DNA of 64,000 bases. It comes from JAGWBF01 sp965116325 (GTDB lineage: Bacteria; Chloroflexota; Dehalococcoidia; Lucifugimonadales; JAGWBF01). The notes beneath the pieces are model-generated. The model did no database searches. It was not told where the DNA came from and saw only the letters and a list, made by a program, of their open reading frames with translations. This document shows positions 17,095 through 25,940 of the stretch, piece after piece. Positions within the stretch are counted from its first letter, which is position 1, and every line of letters starts with the position of its first letter. The position numbers were made by a program, and so were the translations under genes. The stretch is from the NCBI GenBank assembly GCA_965116325.1, contig OZ220675.1, forward strand, positions 1,736,001-1,800,000, in the 5' to 3' direction.

Positions 17095-18843
17095 TCAGCC
17101 CGTCGGACTGGCAGCACGTTCAAACAGGGCCTTCCATTCGATTCCTCGAACCCGTCCCGACCGCCAGACCACTGGCAGCGTATCGTTAGGCGTGTTGTCG
17201 GCTGTAACCACCAGTGCCTGTCTATCTCGAAAGCCTCCAGGCCAATGAGGAGAAAGCTCGCTCCCAATTTGATCAACAATTACATTCTTGGCCCAAGCCT
17301 TAAGTTCTGGTTCAGGAAATATTGAACTGTCGCTTGAGAATGCCCTGTCACTTTCGCTCAATCGGTCACCAGCATGAGCAAAGACTGGAAGCCACTTGGG
17401 TCCCGACATTCGGATCTTCTCGAGTGCATCTGTGAAGGCAACGGCCACAATTACGCCTAAAATGATTGGCTTTCCTTGGAGGGACCTACGTTCGCAGATA
17501 TCTTGCAGTGTGCCATCCCCCGATAATGAATCAATTATATGACCCAAGATTTGTTCTCCCGTTCCGGCAAAGTCGTCGCAGAATAGAATTGCTTGGATGT
17601 TTTCATTGTCTACGAGGAATTCAGCTAAGTTATCAATACGTGCTACTTCTTGTTGGTGACTTGTACCAATGAGATGGGACACATGGGGCAGAATGCTTGC
17701 CGCGCTCTTGAACGGGCCAAGGGGATTTACTAGGAGTGCCTTCAGCTCTGGAGGATAGTCTTCGAAATCTACCGAGGGTAAATCGTCAATGTAACCAAGG
17801 CTCGCCAATTCAGCACAAAGAGAAGAATAGGCTTTCCTTACCAAGACTCTAAGGCGGTCAGTAGAATAGTAGTAATTGTTGGATATTTCTCTCACAATTC
17901 TCATACCAAGTAACCATGGATCAGAATCTCGATCATCTACCGCTCTACTGAATTGCTCTATCCAGTGGTAGACCTCACTTGCCCGAATCAATCTCCCCAT
18001 ATACAGCATTCCGTTTGCATAGTTGTAGCATTCCTGGCGTCGATGATTGTCAACGGCCTTCATTCCGGGACTCTCATAGCTAGCGAGCACTCGTTTGCAG
18101 GTATCGAGGTTGATCAGTTCACCTTCTGTAGCAACGATTAGTGAACGAACCACATCTCGAAGCTCGCCAAGGCCACCCGGCCATTGGCGATTGACAAGCA
18201 ATTCTCTCGCCTCATCGGTCCAGGCTAGATTATCTATATGGCGTTCCCTGGCGGACTGCAGGGAAAACCAATCCACAGCTTTCGAGATATCGCCGTGTTC
18301 ACTTCCCAGCGACTCCAAAATCACGGTCCGCTCACCAAAGAGTGACAACACCCATTGTGGGACCGCATATTCGATCTCATCTATCCAGACAACCGTCACG
18401 GCAGCAATAACTCTGGTGTTAGATTCTAATTCTGCGACGCAACCATTGACTCTGACGGGTTGGCCGGAGATTAACGTTGCTATCCAGTCACGGTCGGCTG
18501 GATTGCAACGATCAATATAGTCTAGAAACAAAGTCCCTCCTGCGGCCCGATTTACGGCACTGTTTGGAGGATCCGGATGGAGTGGTGGGAATTCAGAATC
18601 AACTTCCACTGGCGGTCCAAAGACTTGCACACGAAGCATCGCAGAGTCCGGCGTACATGTCACCCGCTCGAAGTTGACCCCACCGCTCCCGTGATGTATC
18701 TCCTTGGCACACTCTAACGGAAGACTCCCAAGAGGGCCGACAATGAGCAAGGGAGATGAATTGCCTTTGGATGAGTTTCCCTGCTCGGAGGCAGTTGCCC
18801 AAGGAGATGATGGCTGAAGAGCCGAGTATTCGCCTGAAGTCAT
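17095..18843 (-). CDS. Degenerate sigma-54-activator-like AAA+ domain fused to PRTase-CE-like phosphoribosyltransferase
   Basis: The 582-residue protein has two parts. Residues 30-240 follow the order of a sigma-54 activator AAA+ domain: GPLGSLPLECAKEIH (36-50) at the Walker A place but without the GK(S/T), GGTLFLDY (102-109) at Walker B with the last acidic residue replaced, and WPGGLGELRDVV (221-232) like the sensor II region. The GAFTGA loop is missing. Residues 270-582 look like the PRTase-CE type: ILFCDDFAGTGEQI (419-432) is a PRPP-loop motif (DDxxxTG), and the end has NTPNDTLPVVWR (550-561). No helix-turn-helix is seen. Its ATG overlaps the stop of the upstream 1,089-residue gene (TAATG), so both are made together. 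I infer a conflict-system effector with a structural or regulatory ATPase relic. Confidence 0.75.
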   Translation of the reverse strand: MTSGEYSALQPSSPWATASEQGNSSKGNSSPLLIVGPLGSLPLECAKEIHHGSGGVNFERVTCTPDSAMLRVQVFGPPVEVDSEFPPLHPDPPNSAVNRAAGGTLFLDYIDRCNPADRDWIATLISGQPVRVNGCVAELESNTRVIAAVTVVWIDEIEYAVPQWVLSLFGERTVILESLGSEHGDISKAVDWFSLQSARERHIDNLAWTDEARELLVNRQWPGGLGELRDVVRSLIVATEGELINLDTCKRVLASYESPGMKAVDNHRRQECYNYANGMLYMGRLIRASEVYHWIEQFSRAVDDRDSDPWLLGMRIVREISNNYYYSTDRLRVLVRKAYSSLCAELASLGYIDDLPSVDFEDYPPELKALLVNPLGPFKSAASILPHVSHLIGTSHQQEVARIDNLAEFLVDNENIQAILFCDDFAGTGEQILGHIIDSLSGDGTLQDICERRSLQGKPIILGVIVAVAFTDALEKIRMSGPKWLPVFAHAGDRLSESDRAFSSDSSIFPEPELKAWAKNVIVDQIGSELSPHWPGGFRDRQALVVTADNTPNDTLPVVWRSGRVRGIEWKALFERAASPTG

Positions 18844-21800
18844 TAGTCGATTAACGATGTCAGGCGTCGATTTGTAGGAACCGCTAGAGGTCCGTTAATT
18901 TCAAACAAAATATGGCATTGTCTGACATCGCCAATCGTGGGCTGGATCTCAAACCATCTTGGGCGGGCCAATACGAGTTGGCTATCCATTTCAGGAATCT
19001 CGCCGTATGCGACCCAGTCTGATGTCACCCTTTGGATTCTCACACTAGCCTGGCGAGGAGTCATGGGCTGCGATTCGTCACGCCAAAATGATGTCAGACG
19101 TAGGGGTTGAAGGTCTCCCGAGACTATTCCGGACCTTATGGTACGGAAGATGTTAAACCCTCGTATGAAATCGCCAGTCTGATAACAAAGGACTGCTTGG
19201 GCAAACCTCAACCCAGTGTGCCAACGAAAGCCCAGCATATCCAGCTGGTCTAGAAGGGACAGGCGCAACTGAAAGTCAAAACGCCGCATCTGAAGAGCTG
19301 AAACCACTCTATAGAGCAAGAAAACGGACCGCCACGAACGGTTCGTTATCGAGGTGTTATTGGCTTTAGTGAGAATATCGTAGGCCTGCTGCAATTGAAG
19401 TCCAGTTCCTTGCTGCCATCCCTCGCGGGTCATATTCTCGAGCACCCGATAGGCCCTTAGAATGATCCCGCTCTCTTCGCCGGCGTTGACCATCGCTTCA
19501 ATTTGGCGTTCTGCCTCAGATGGGTCTACAACCCGCCAGGCATTGTTCCGTTCCAATTGAATGTACGAAGCATCCTCGGCAGACAGGGAGTCCGCTAAGG
19601 AGGCCGCCTCTTCCGCTTGGGTCAAGTAACTCAAGGCACTAGCCACTTCGCTTAGGGCTTGTGATTTGTCGTCAATCTCTCTGGCGTGTTCGATCAACCT
19701 GCGAGCATAGGAGGAGAGAACCACAAAGTTGTCAGATCCGAGGCGCAACCCAGACTCAAAAGCAGTAGCGGCGGAGCGCCAAAAATATTCTGCACGCTCC
19801 ACATCTCCGCTACTGCGCAATACTCGGCTCAATTCGGAACGCATCACGCCTAGACTGTTATAGATGTTCCTGGGGTGTTCCCTACCTCTTTCACTTTCGG
19901 CCAGATCCGCCGCCAAAGCGAGCTTCTCAATGGCCTGCGAATAGTAGGCAACCTTTTGAGTGATGTCCTCAGCCTGGCGTGCTTGCAAGCCGAGGGCTCT
20001 TCCCCAATGGTGCTGTGTTGGGGCGCTTCTGCTAGCGATGACAGTCGGGATATGGTCCAGGGTCTCCAATATCGCAGGAAGACGAACAGAGTCGAAGCGG
20101 TCTGCTCGTAGTGCTTCAAATACAATCGTTTCAACTAACCACCCATCGGCCAGCGGACTTGCTTCGAGCGACTCAAGTAGGCCCCAACATTCTCGTAGTC
20201 TCTCATCCCATCCTGCAGAACCCAGTTGATTCAGGAGCTGGGTGGCGATAAGCCTATGCTTAAAGCAAATGGTTTGGTCATGGAGATGCTCTTCCGAATC
20301 TCCCCATTGCAAGAGATCTTCCGATTGGGATAAGTCTTGAAGCGTCGGTAGGATACTCGTGTCCAACATCTTTGTGGTGCCGACTTTGCGGAGCAATGGA
20401 ACGAGAGGAACCGCTATTCCGAAACTAGAAAACGCAGCAATGTATTTTACTGCGACCCTGGCCTTGGGCTCCGGTACTCGCTCATCGAATGCTCTACCGA
20501 CCCACTGCGCTAGGTCGAAGTGAGGGTTGCCCTCGCCTACAAAAAAGCGCAAAGCGACCCAAAATAGAGACTCAGGGGAACGCTCCCCAGAAATAGTCTG
20601 CAGCGACTGGCTCTCTTGATAGGCGAACCAGTCGTTAATCGTAGGAATGGACCTACCCAAGGGTTCGAAGATATTGGAAAAATGCTCAGCTAGGCCACGG
20701 ATTTCGTTCTGGTCCACAACGCCCCGAAATTCTCGGGCGGTTACGTGTTTACCTTTAGGGCGACGTTCGGGGGAGCCATCCGCATTCAATGCCCCAGGTG
20801 GGATGACTTCGACAATGAAGGCATGTCTGCCCCGAGAAGCTAGCGTCGTTGCCAATTCTGATACCTGTTCTATCCCCCTATGTTGTCTATCAAAGATAAT
20901 AAGCGCAGGAACGTCTTCTCCAGACTCCTCTCGACTACGTTCTTGTAACCTAGTCAAGAAGGCGCCCAATTTCTCCACAGAGAATCTCTGACTTGATGGT
21001 TTACACAAGAGTGTTGGGAAACCGGAATTCGCAGCAAGGAAAGCAGCGTGGCGAATTGCGGTCGTTATTCCAGAACCCGATGTTGCCGGAATAGTCAGAG
21101 TGAGGTTTATGAAGCGGTCAGACAGAGCCAAAGCCTGTAGTTGCGATGTCACATACTGAGGTAGGTCGTCCTGTGAATCTGATAGTGGCTTGTAGTGGCG
21201 TCGAAATACCATGTCGCATGCGAAGGGCGTCCAATCATGAGAATCTAGGCGCCATAGCTGCTCAAGAGAGCTTGCTTCGGCACCAGCTGCGGTTGAAACG
21301 CCAAAGTCACTCGCTCGTATAATCACAAAGTCCTGATCAACACCCACCAAATCGTCTTCTCTTAATTCGAGAGTAGATTGTCCATACCGAATGCCGAGCT
21401 TCGCTGCGGGGGTGGGTTTGGGGGCCCCTGCCTCAATCAGTGCTTCAGCTAATTCGGTCCGCGAACCGCGGAGGAATTGTAAGGGGACTCTGCCAGGGAA
21501 TTCTGTGCTCTTTGGAATCGGGACATCCCAGGGCCACAGGACCCAGACTACGTTGTTGCTTGGAACAAAATCGATGGCTGTTTTCAATGTCTCTAGGTCA
21601 GCGGTACTTTTGGCACCAACTATTACAATAGCCCGACCAGAAAAGCTCTCCAGTCGCCGGATAAGGCCCAATTTATAGGCCATACGCCTAGCCAGCGAGC
21701 CCCCGTGACGGCCCTCTGGATCACCAGCGCGGCTAGTTCCGTTGACTTCGTATATGGGCAGAAAACTACGTCGGTCTATTTGACCTTCATTATCGGGGTC

Positions 21801-22112
21801 TGTGGCCAAACGATAAGGAAGCCTGCTCTGAGCCGATGGGTCAACAACCTTTGGGTCGCTTATGGCTTGGCGAACCGCGTCGTAGAATAAATCGACAATT
21901 GATTCTGTCCAACAAGCTTCCCAAAAGACGCTAGCTAAGCCTATGTCCTCGTGATCCAGGTCCTGCCGATACCGGGCAACGGCATCTTCAAAGGGGGTAG
22001 CTTCGTCATGGGGTTCAATACCATGTGTCAGTTCGGTTCTTTGGCAAATCCAAAGCAATGCTTTTCGTTCGAGAAGTTTTGTGGCCAATTCTCGAGGTAG
22101 TTCAATTGGCAT
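18843..22112 (-). CDS. SIR2-like/NTPase/helical-repeat protein with lysine-less P-loop
   Basis: The 1,089-residue protein is the first gene of the coupled pair. Residues 1-230 recall a SIR2-like Rossmann unit: 'FSGRAIVIVGAKSTADLETL' (156-175) matches the late SIR2 strand, but the GAG(x)S nucleotide loop expected near residue 22 reads WICQRTE, so it may be inactive. Residues 335-420 form an NTPase core: PATSGSGITT (342-351) sits where Walker A belongs but has Ile for Lys, and PALIIFD (402-408) resembles Walker B. Residues 640-1000 are helical TPR-like repeats. The ATG at 22112 has AGGGG eight bases upstream. The domain calls are by eye and the nucleotide-binding state is uncertain. It is likely the sensor or scaffold for the PRTase partner. 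Confidence 0.65.
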   Translation of the reverse strand: MPIELPRELATKLLERKALLWICQRTELTHGIEPHDEATPFEDAVARYRQDLDHEDIGLASVFWEACWTESIVDLFYDAVRQAISDPKVVDPSAQSRLPYRLATDPDNEGQIDRRSFLPIYEVNGTSRAGDPEGRHGGSLARRMAYKLGLIRRLESFSGRAIVIVGAKSTADLETLKTAIDFVPSNNVVWVLWPWDVPIPKSTEFPGRVPLQFLRGSRTELAEALIEAGAPKPTPAAKLGIRYGQSTLELREDDLVGVDQDFVIIRASDFGVSTAAGAEASSLEQLWRLDSHDWTPFACDMVFRRHYKPLSDSQDDLPQYVTSQLQALALSDRFINLTLTIPATSGSGITTAIRHAAFLAANSGFPTLLCKPSSQRFSVEKLGAFLTRLQERSREESGEDVPALIIFDRQHRGIEQVSELATTLASRGRHAFIVEVIPPGALNADGSPERRPKGKHVTAREFRGVVDQNEIRGLAEHFSNIFEPLGRSIPTINDWFAYQESQSLQTISGERSPESLFWVALRFFVGEGNPHFDLAQWVGRAFDERVPEPKARVAVKYIAAFSSFGIAVPLVPLLRKVGTTKMLDTSILPTLQDLSQSEDLLQWGDSEEHLHDQTICFKHRLIATQLLNQLGSAGWDERLRECWGLLESLEASPLADGWLVETIVFEALRADRFDSVRLPAILETLDHIPTVIASRSAPTQHHWGRALGLQARQAEDITQKVAYYSQAIEKLALAADLAESERGREHPRNIYNSLGVMRSELSRVLRSSGDVERAEYFWRSAATAFESGLRLGSDNFVVLSSYARRLIEHAREIDDKSQALSEVASALSYLTQAEEAASLADSLSAEDASYIQLERNNAWRVVDPSEAERQIEAMVNAGEESGIILRAYRVLENMTREGWQQGTGLQLQQAYDILTKANNTSITNRSWRSVFLLYRVVSALQMRRFDFQLRLSLLDQLDMLGFRWHTGLRFAQAVLCYQTGDFIRGFNIFRTIRSGIVSGDLQPLRLTSFWRDESQPMTPRQASVRIQRVTSDWVAYGEIPEMDSQLVLARPRWFEIQPTIGDVRQCHILFEINGPLAVPTNRRLTSLID

Positions 22113-23255
22113 TGCTACACCCCTGGACGAACATTGATGACTGAAAGCCTAACGTCACTAGAATATGAGAAAGAACTCCTGGGCCGCAATATTTGGAGAC
22201 CTCAGATCTAGTATCCCTCAAAGTATACAACTTCCCTGATGTTACCCTGGGAAACGCTCGAAGCGTCAGCAACTCTACCGAGGATTTGGCATGGTAGAAG
22301 TGAATTGAGTGCTGAGAAGGGCAACCGATCTGCTATTGGACGGAGGCTGGTTCCGAGTCACCCGCGGTCGTCTTGGGCCTTTCTGGTCCATGGCTGGAAC
22401 CCATCATGCCAATTAGGAACTTCCACGAAGGTGATGGATGAGACCAGCCATCCGAGCACAAGGAACGCGGTAACAACTTCTTGGAGGGCCTCCCCCATAT
22501 CATCGCTGCGACATCCAGAGCCAACTGCACGAAGAGCGCCGAGGGAGATCCGCAGTACGTAACCTCGAAGATGAGACCTTCTGGGGCCAACATGCCCTCG
22601 ACTGCATCGTCAGCCAGGACATTTGGGGCCTTGCCGCCATCGGGGCCGATCATACTTCCGGAAACAGCCAAACAGCGGGGAATTGTGCTTCAAGACCTTC
22701 CAAGGGAAGTGACGGCTCTAGCGTGGTTAGCACACGTAATGGTAGCTGCTCTATCTGGTCTCATAGGGACGTTTATTGAATCTGAGATCAGCCTTCTGCC
22801 GTCCGGCAGAGAGATTGATGAGTCCGTTGACCTCTGGTCGACATCGTCGATTCGGGTAGACCTATAGCGAGTTGGCCGGCCAACATCTTTGAGCAGACAG
22901 GAGCACGAAGGGCTCTAGCTTTGTTGAGGCAGACAATTGGTGCCGTCCGCAGATCCGCTTGGGCATGAAATTGGGGCTGGGGTGGCAGCTTGAGGCCAAT
23001 ACTTGGTTTCTGCCTAAACCAACAATGTCAGACACTCTGGTGATCCTCCCTCGATGGGTAGACGCCTGGCAGATCTCTCATCGCCTTGCGTTTCATTGAA
23101 AAAGGGGCATCGCAGGAAGCGGAACCTCTAGAGACTTCAGTGTGATCAGACTTCCAGAATTGAAAGTGTGCAATTGATGATCTTTCGTAGCCGGCGTCTC
23201 ATGTAAGGTTGCCGTCAAGATTCCACTGGCTTAGGCTACTTCAGGACAATGATCT
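22113..23255. other. Gene-poor region between the defence island and catabolic genes
   Basis: More than 1.1 kb upstream of the coupled pair. It should contain that operon's promoter, but no clear -35/-10 pair was found. Frames on both strands (for example plus 22481-22867) lack ribosome sites and family features. Probable decayed DNA apart from the small frame at 22358-22498. Confidence 0.45.
22358..22498 (-). CDS. Possible small membrane protein
   Basis: A 46-codon frame begins MGEALQEVVTAFLVLGWLVS and continues SITFVEVPNWHDG, giving one convincing transmembrane helix (residues 8-24). No ribosome site is seen. A neighbouring frame on the same strand upstream (ending near 22,500) also reads protein-like ('FVQLALDVAAMIWG'), so this could be the shifted end of a broken gene. 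Confidence 0.3.
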   Translation of the reverse strand: MGEALQEVVTAFLVLGWLVSSITFVEVPNWHDGFQPWTRKAQDDRG

Positions 23256-23325
23256 GACTTTTGGAACAACGAGTACTTTTGGAACAGGCTCATGACTTTT
23301 GGAACAAGTGGTAGTTTTGGAGCAA
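23256..23325. repeat. Short tandem array of ACTTTTGGAACA units
   Basis: Four imperfect copies of (A/T)CTTTTGGAACA follow one another at intervals of 16 to 23 bases (about 23257, 23274, 23297, 23314), the last altered to GTTTTGGAGCA. They border the palindromic repeat cluster. Function unknown; binding-site iterons or a recombination scar are possible. Confidence 0.6.
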
Positions 23326-23329
23326 AGCC

Positions 23330-23970
23330 CCCCTGGAGGGAGAGGGTTGGCGTGAGGGGGAGAGGCCTAGGTTGTCCGTTCGCCCTGAGGGAAATCGAAG
23401 GGGAACGGACAACCTGCCCCTGCTGGAACCAGCCTGGAGCCCGGCGGCGCTCCGTCCCGGATTGCGGCCCCGTATCAAGTACGGGGCAGGCTCTTCGCCG
23501 CAATGACGAAGAGGGTGGCTGGCGTGAGGCAGGGTGGGCCTTGCCGGGAGTCTCACCCTCCCCTTAATCCCCTCCCATCAAGGGAGGGGGGAGTATTCTG
23601 TCCCCTCTCCCCTGGAGGGAGAGGGTTGGGGTGAGGGGGGCCATCATGGGGGATGCGCCGCTTACTGGAGTCTCACCCTCCCCTTAATCCCCTCCCGTCA
23701 AGGGAGGGGTGAGTATTCTGTCCCCTCTCCCCCGGAGGGAGAGGGTTGGGGTGAGGGGGAAAGGTCTGGGTTGTCCGTTCGCCCTGAGGGAAATCGAAGG
23801 GGAACGGACAAGGCGCCCCTGGTGGGACGCTACCCGGAGCCTCGCGTCGCTCTGCCCTGGATTGCGGCGAAGGCCGCAATGACTAAGAGGGCGGCTGGCG
23901 TGGAATAAGCGGCATTGCGGGGCGTATCACCCTCCCCTTAGTCCCCTCGCATCAAGGGAGTGGGATAAAG
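23330..23970. repeat. Cluster of palindromic interspersed repeats
   Basis: At least three modules recur. Module A, CCCTCTCCC..GGAGGGAGAGGG with TTGGGGTGAGGG, occurs at about 23330-23360, 23608-23640 and 23728-23760, preceded by CACCCTCCCCTTAATCCCCT with CAAGGGAGGGG (about 23552-23590, 23672-23710 and a decayed copy near 23930). Module B, TGTCCGTTCGCCCTGAGGGA ... GAACGGACA, is an inverted repeat at about 23373-23411 and 23772-23810. Module C, ATTGCGGC-GAAG-GCCGCAAT, is a perfect hairpin at 23861-23880, with a longer variant at about 23460-23505. The same modules reappear near 27,540-27,870 and 31,624-31,707. These look like REP/MITE-type elements. Confidence 0.85.
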
Positions 23971-23998
23971 CGATGCCTCGGCTCCGCTGGAGAGAAAC

Positions 23999-24988
23999 CT
24001 ACATGCTGGCTATGGGCTGGAGGCCGAAGGCGGTCATTGTCTCCAGGTAGTCCCTTATACCGGCTTCCAGGTCGGCGAACTGGGGCTCGTAGCCCAGCTC
24101 CCTGCGCGCCCGGGAGATGTCGAACAGGGCGTAGCGGGGATGGTTGCCGCCCATGTAGTCTAAACCTGGGCCGATCTCTACATCCGCCCCCGGAATCACC
24201 CGGCCCAGGGCATCGGCAAATGAGCCCACGTCGGTCAGCCGTCCGCTGGAGATGTTATAGAAGTTGGAAGGCACCTCATCGGCCAAGCACGCCTTCACGA
24301 TCCCCTGGGCCGCATCCTTGATATAGACGATGTCGTCCTTCTGCTCGGCCCCCTGCTTTATCCTGGTCGGCCTGCCAAGCATGGCGTTCTCTACCAGCGT
24401 GCTGAACAGGGATAGGATGCCGTGGCGGGCCAGCTTTCCGGGACCCCAGGTGTGACCGAAGCGCAAGGCGGCAAACTCCAGCCCGTAGCGTTTCTGGTAG
24501 GCGACCCCCACGTTCTCGCCCAGTATCTTGGCGCCCGGATAAACAAGGTCGTTCTCGGGGTTGCGTACATGGTCTTCGGTGACAGGCGCGTAGGTGGGGT
24601 GGAAGTGCTCTCCCGACCGGATCTGCCCGTACACGCCCTTGGAGCTGGTGAACACAAAGCGCCGGATGCCCTTCTGCTTAGCCGCCTCCAGCATGTTTAT
24701 GGTGCCTACTGCGCCCACCTGAAACCCCATGTATGGGTCCGACTCGGCGTCGATAAGGTTGGCGGCGTGGATGATGTGGGTCGGGCGGTACCTTTCGATG
24801 ACGTAGAGGATGTCGTCCAGGTTGGTGATGTCCCCTTTAGCTACGTCGATGGCCTCGGATATGTCCGCCAGGAAGCTGAGGTCGGGATTGCGGGACATGC
24901 CCACAGGGCGGAGGTTCTCCCGGACCAGCTGGCGCATGACCTGGCTGCCAATTACGCCGTATCCACCCGTTACCAGTACGTCGGACAT
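23999..24988 (-). CDS. NAD-dependent epimerase/dehydratase (extended SDR)
   Basis: The 329-residue protein has the extended-SDR Rossmann start 'MSDVLVTGGYGVIGSQVMRQ' (TGxxGxxG) and a catalytic Tyr-x3-Lys, YPGAK, with the serine in 'FTSSKGVYG'. This is typical of nucleotide-sugar epimerases and related dehydratases that act on C4 hydroxyls. No capsule or sugar genes surround it; its neighbours are oxidoreductases of a catabolic kind, so the substrate may be a small carbonyl compound instead. It is the last of four minus-strand genes in a likely operon (27450 down to 23999). Confidence 0.88.
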   Translation of the reverse strand: MSDVLVTGGYGVIGSQVMRQLVRENLRPVGMSRNPDLSFLADISEAIDVAKGDITNLDDILYVIERYRPTHIIHAANLIDAESDPYMGFQVGAVGTINMLEAAKQKGIRRFVFTSSKGVYGQIRSGEHFHPTYAPVTEDHVRNPENDLVYPGAKILGENVGVAYQKRYGLEFAALRFGHTWGPGKLARHGILSLFSTLVENAMLGRPTRIKQGAEQKDDIVYIKDAAQGIVKACLADEVPSNFYNISSGRLTDVGSFADALGRVIPGADVEIGPGLDYMGGNHPRYALFDISRARRELGYEPQFADLEAGIRDYLETMTAFGLQPIASM

Positions 24989-25004
24989 GTAACACCTCTG
25001 CGTG

Positions 25005-25919
25005 TCATGGAGTTGCGATTGCCGGGCTGCGCAGCTTTGCGATCACCTCTTCGCCAAAGCTCTGGAGCTGCTCATCTATCCCGTCGGAGGCAAAGGCCAG
25101 CTGGAAGGTATCGACACCTAGCTCCCTGAAGTGCTCGATGTCTCTTAGGATTTGGTCGGGAGGGCCGACAAGGCCCCCGGGAATCCCGTGCACCCAGGGA
25201 ACCCTGGTGGCCGGGTCTTCTTCGCCAATGTAGCCGTAGCCGCTGAGCACCCTGTGGATGGTGCGGGGGTCCCGGCCGGCTGCTTCTGCCGAATCTTCCA
25301 GGATGCGTATTTGTGACAGGTAGCTCGCTTCGTCGTCGATCCAGCCCTGGTTCTTCAACCAGCCATCGGCCACCGCTCCCGCCTGGCGCAGGTTTCGCGG
25401 CTTTCCCGCGCCGATGAATATGGGAATCCGTTCGTTGAAGGGACGAGGGAGCACCCTGGCCCCGGCAACGGAGAGGCGCTTTCCCTGGTAGTCAAAGGGT
25501 TCCCCTTCCCAAAGACCTCGAATGATGGCAATGGCATCGCCGAGGTCGGTGATGCGCTGGCTGGGAGTGCCGAAGGTGCTCCCGTAGGAGATGTACTGCT
25601 CCTCCATGCCGCCTGCGCCAAGGGTGAGGACCACCCGGCCCTGGGTGAGCTGGTCCAGGCTGGCCGCCATCTTGGCCAGCAGGGCGGGGTTGCGCCACGG
25701 CACGTTGAGGGTGGAGTGGGTGACCTGTAGCCGCTGGGTTTGCACCCCGACTGCGGTGGCGGCTGTCCATGCCTCGATGTTGTCCCCTGGGGGCTGGTCG
25801 CTGAAGGCAATGAAGTCGAAGCCGTTGGCCTCGCCCACCTGGCCCACGTGAACGATCATGTCCCCCGGAATGGCCCTGGTGTGAATTCCGAAACGTACAG
25901 GGTTTGTGCTCTTGGCCAT
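25005..25919 (-). CDS. LLM-class F420-dependent oxidoreductase
   Basis: This 304-residue luciferase-fold protein starts MAKSTNPVRFGIHTRAIPGD; I chose the ATG at 25919, which has GGAAAGG upstream. Luciferase-like motifs include 'FIAFSDQP', 'TQRLQVTHSTLNVPWRNPAL' and 'VLTLGAGGMEEQYISYG', and 'RIPIFIGAGKPRNLR' as in F420-dependent family members. The cofactor could instead be flavin. It sits between the LigB-type dioxygenase and the epimerase in one co-directional block, suggesting a catabolic or co-metabolic pathway with an unknown substrate. Confidence 0.88.
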   Translation of the reverse strand: MAKSTNPVRFGIHTRAIPGDMIVHVGQVGEANGFDFIAFSDQPPGDNIEAWTAATAVGVQTQRLQVTHSTLNVPWRNPALLAKMAASLDQLTQGRVVLTLGAGGMEEQYISYGSTFGTPSQRITDLGDAIAIIRGLWEGEPFDYQGKRLSVAGARVLPRPFNERIPIFIGAGKPRNLRQAGAVADGWLKNQGWIDDEASYLSQIRILEDSAEAAGRDPRTIHRVLSGYGYIGEEDPATRVPWVHGIPGGLVGPPDQILRDIEHFRELGVDTFQLAFASDGIDEQLQSFGEEVIAKLRSPAIATP

Positions 25920-25940
25920 GCTACGCCTTTCCTGTGCCAA

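Noticed and set aside
22481..22867. 128-codon plus-strand frame
   Set aside because: Composition unlike protein, no ribosome site, and the minus strand reads more naturally.
23534..23908. Frames within the repeat cluster
   Set aside because: They translate repeat modules (SPLEGEGWGEG) and are repeat artefacts.
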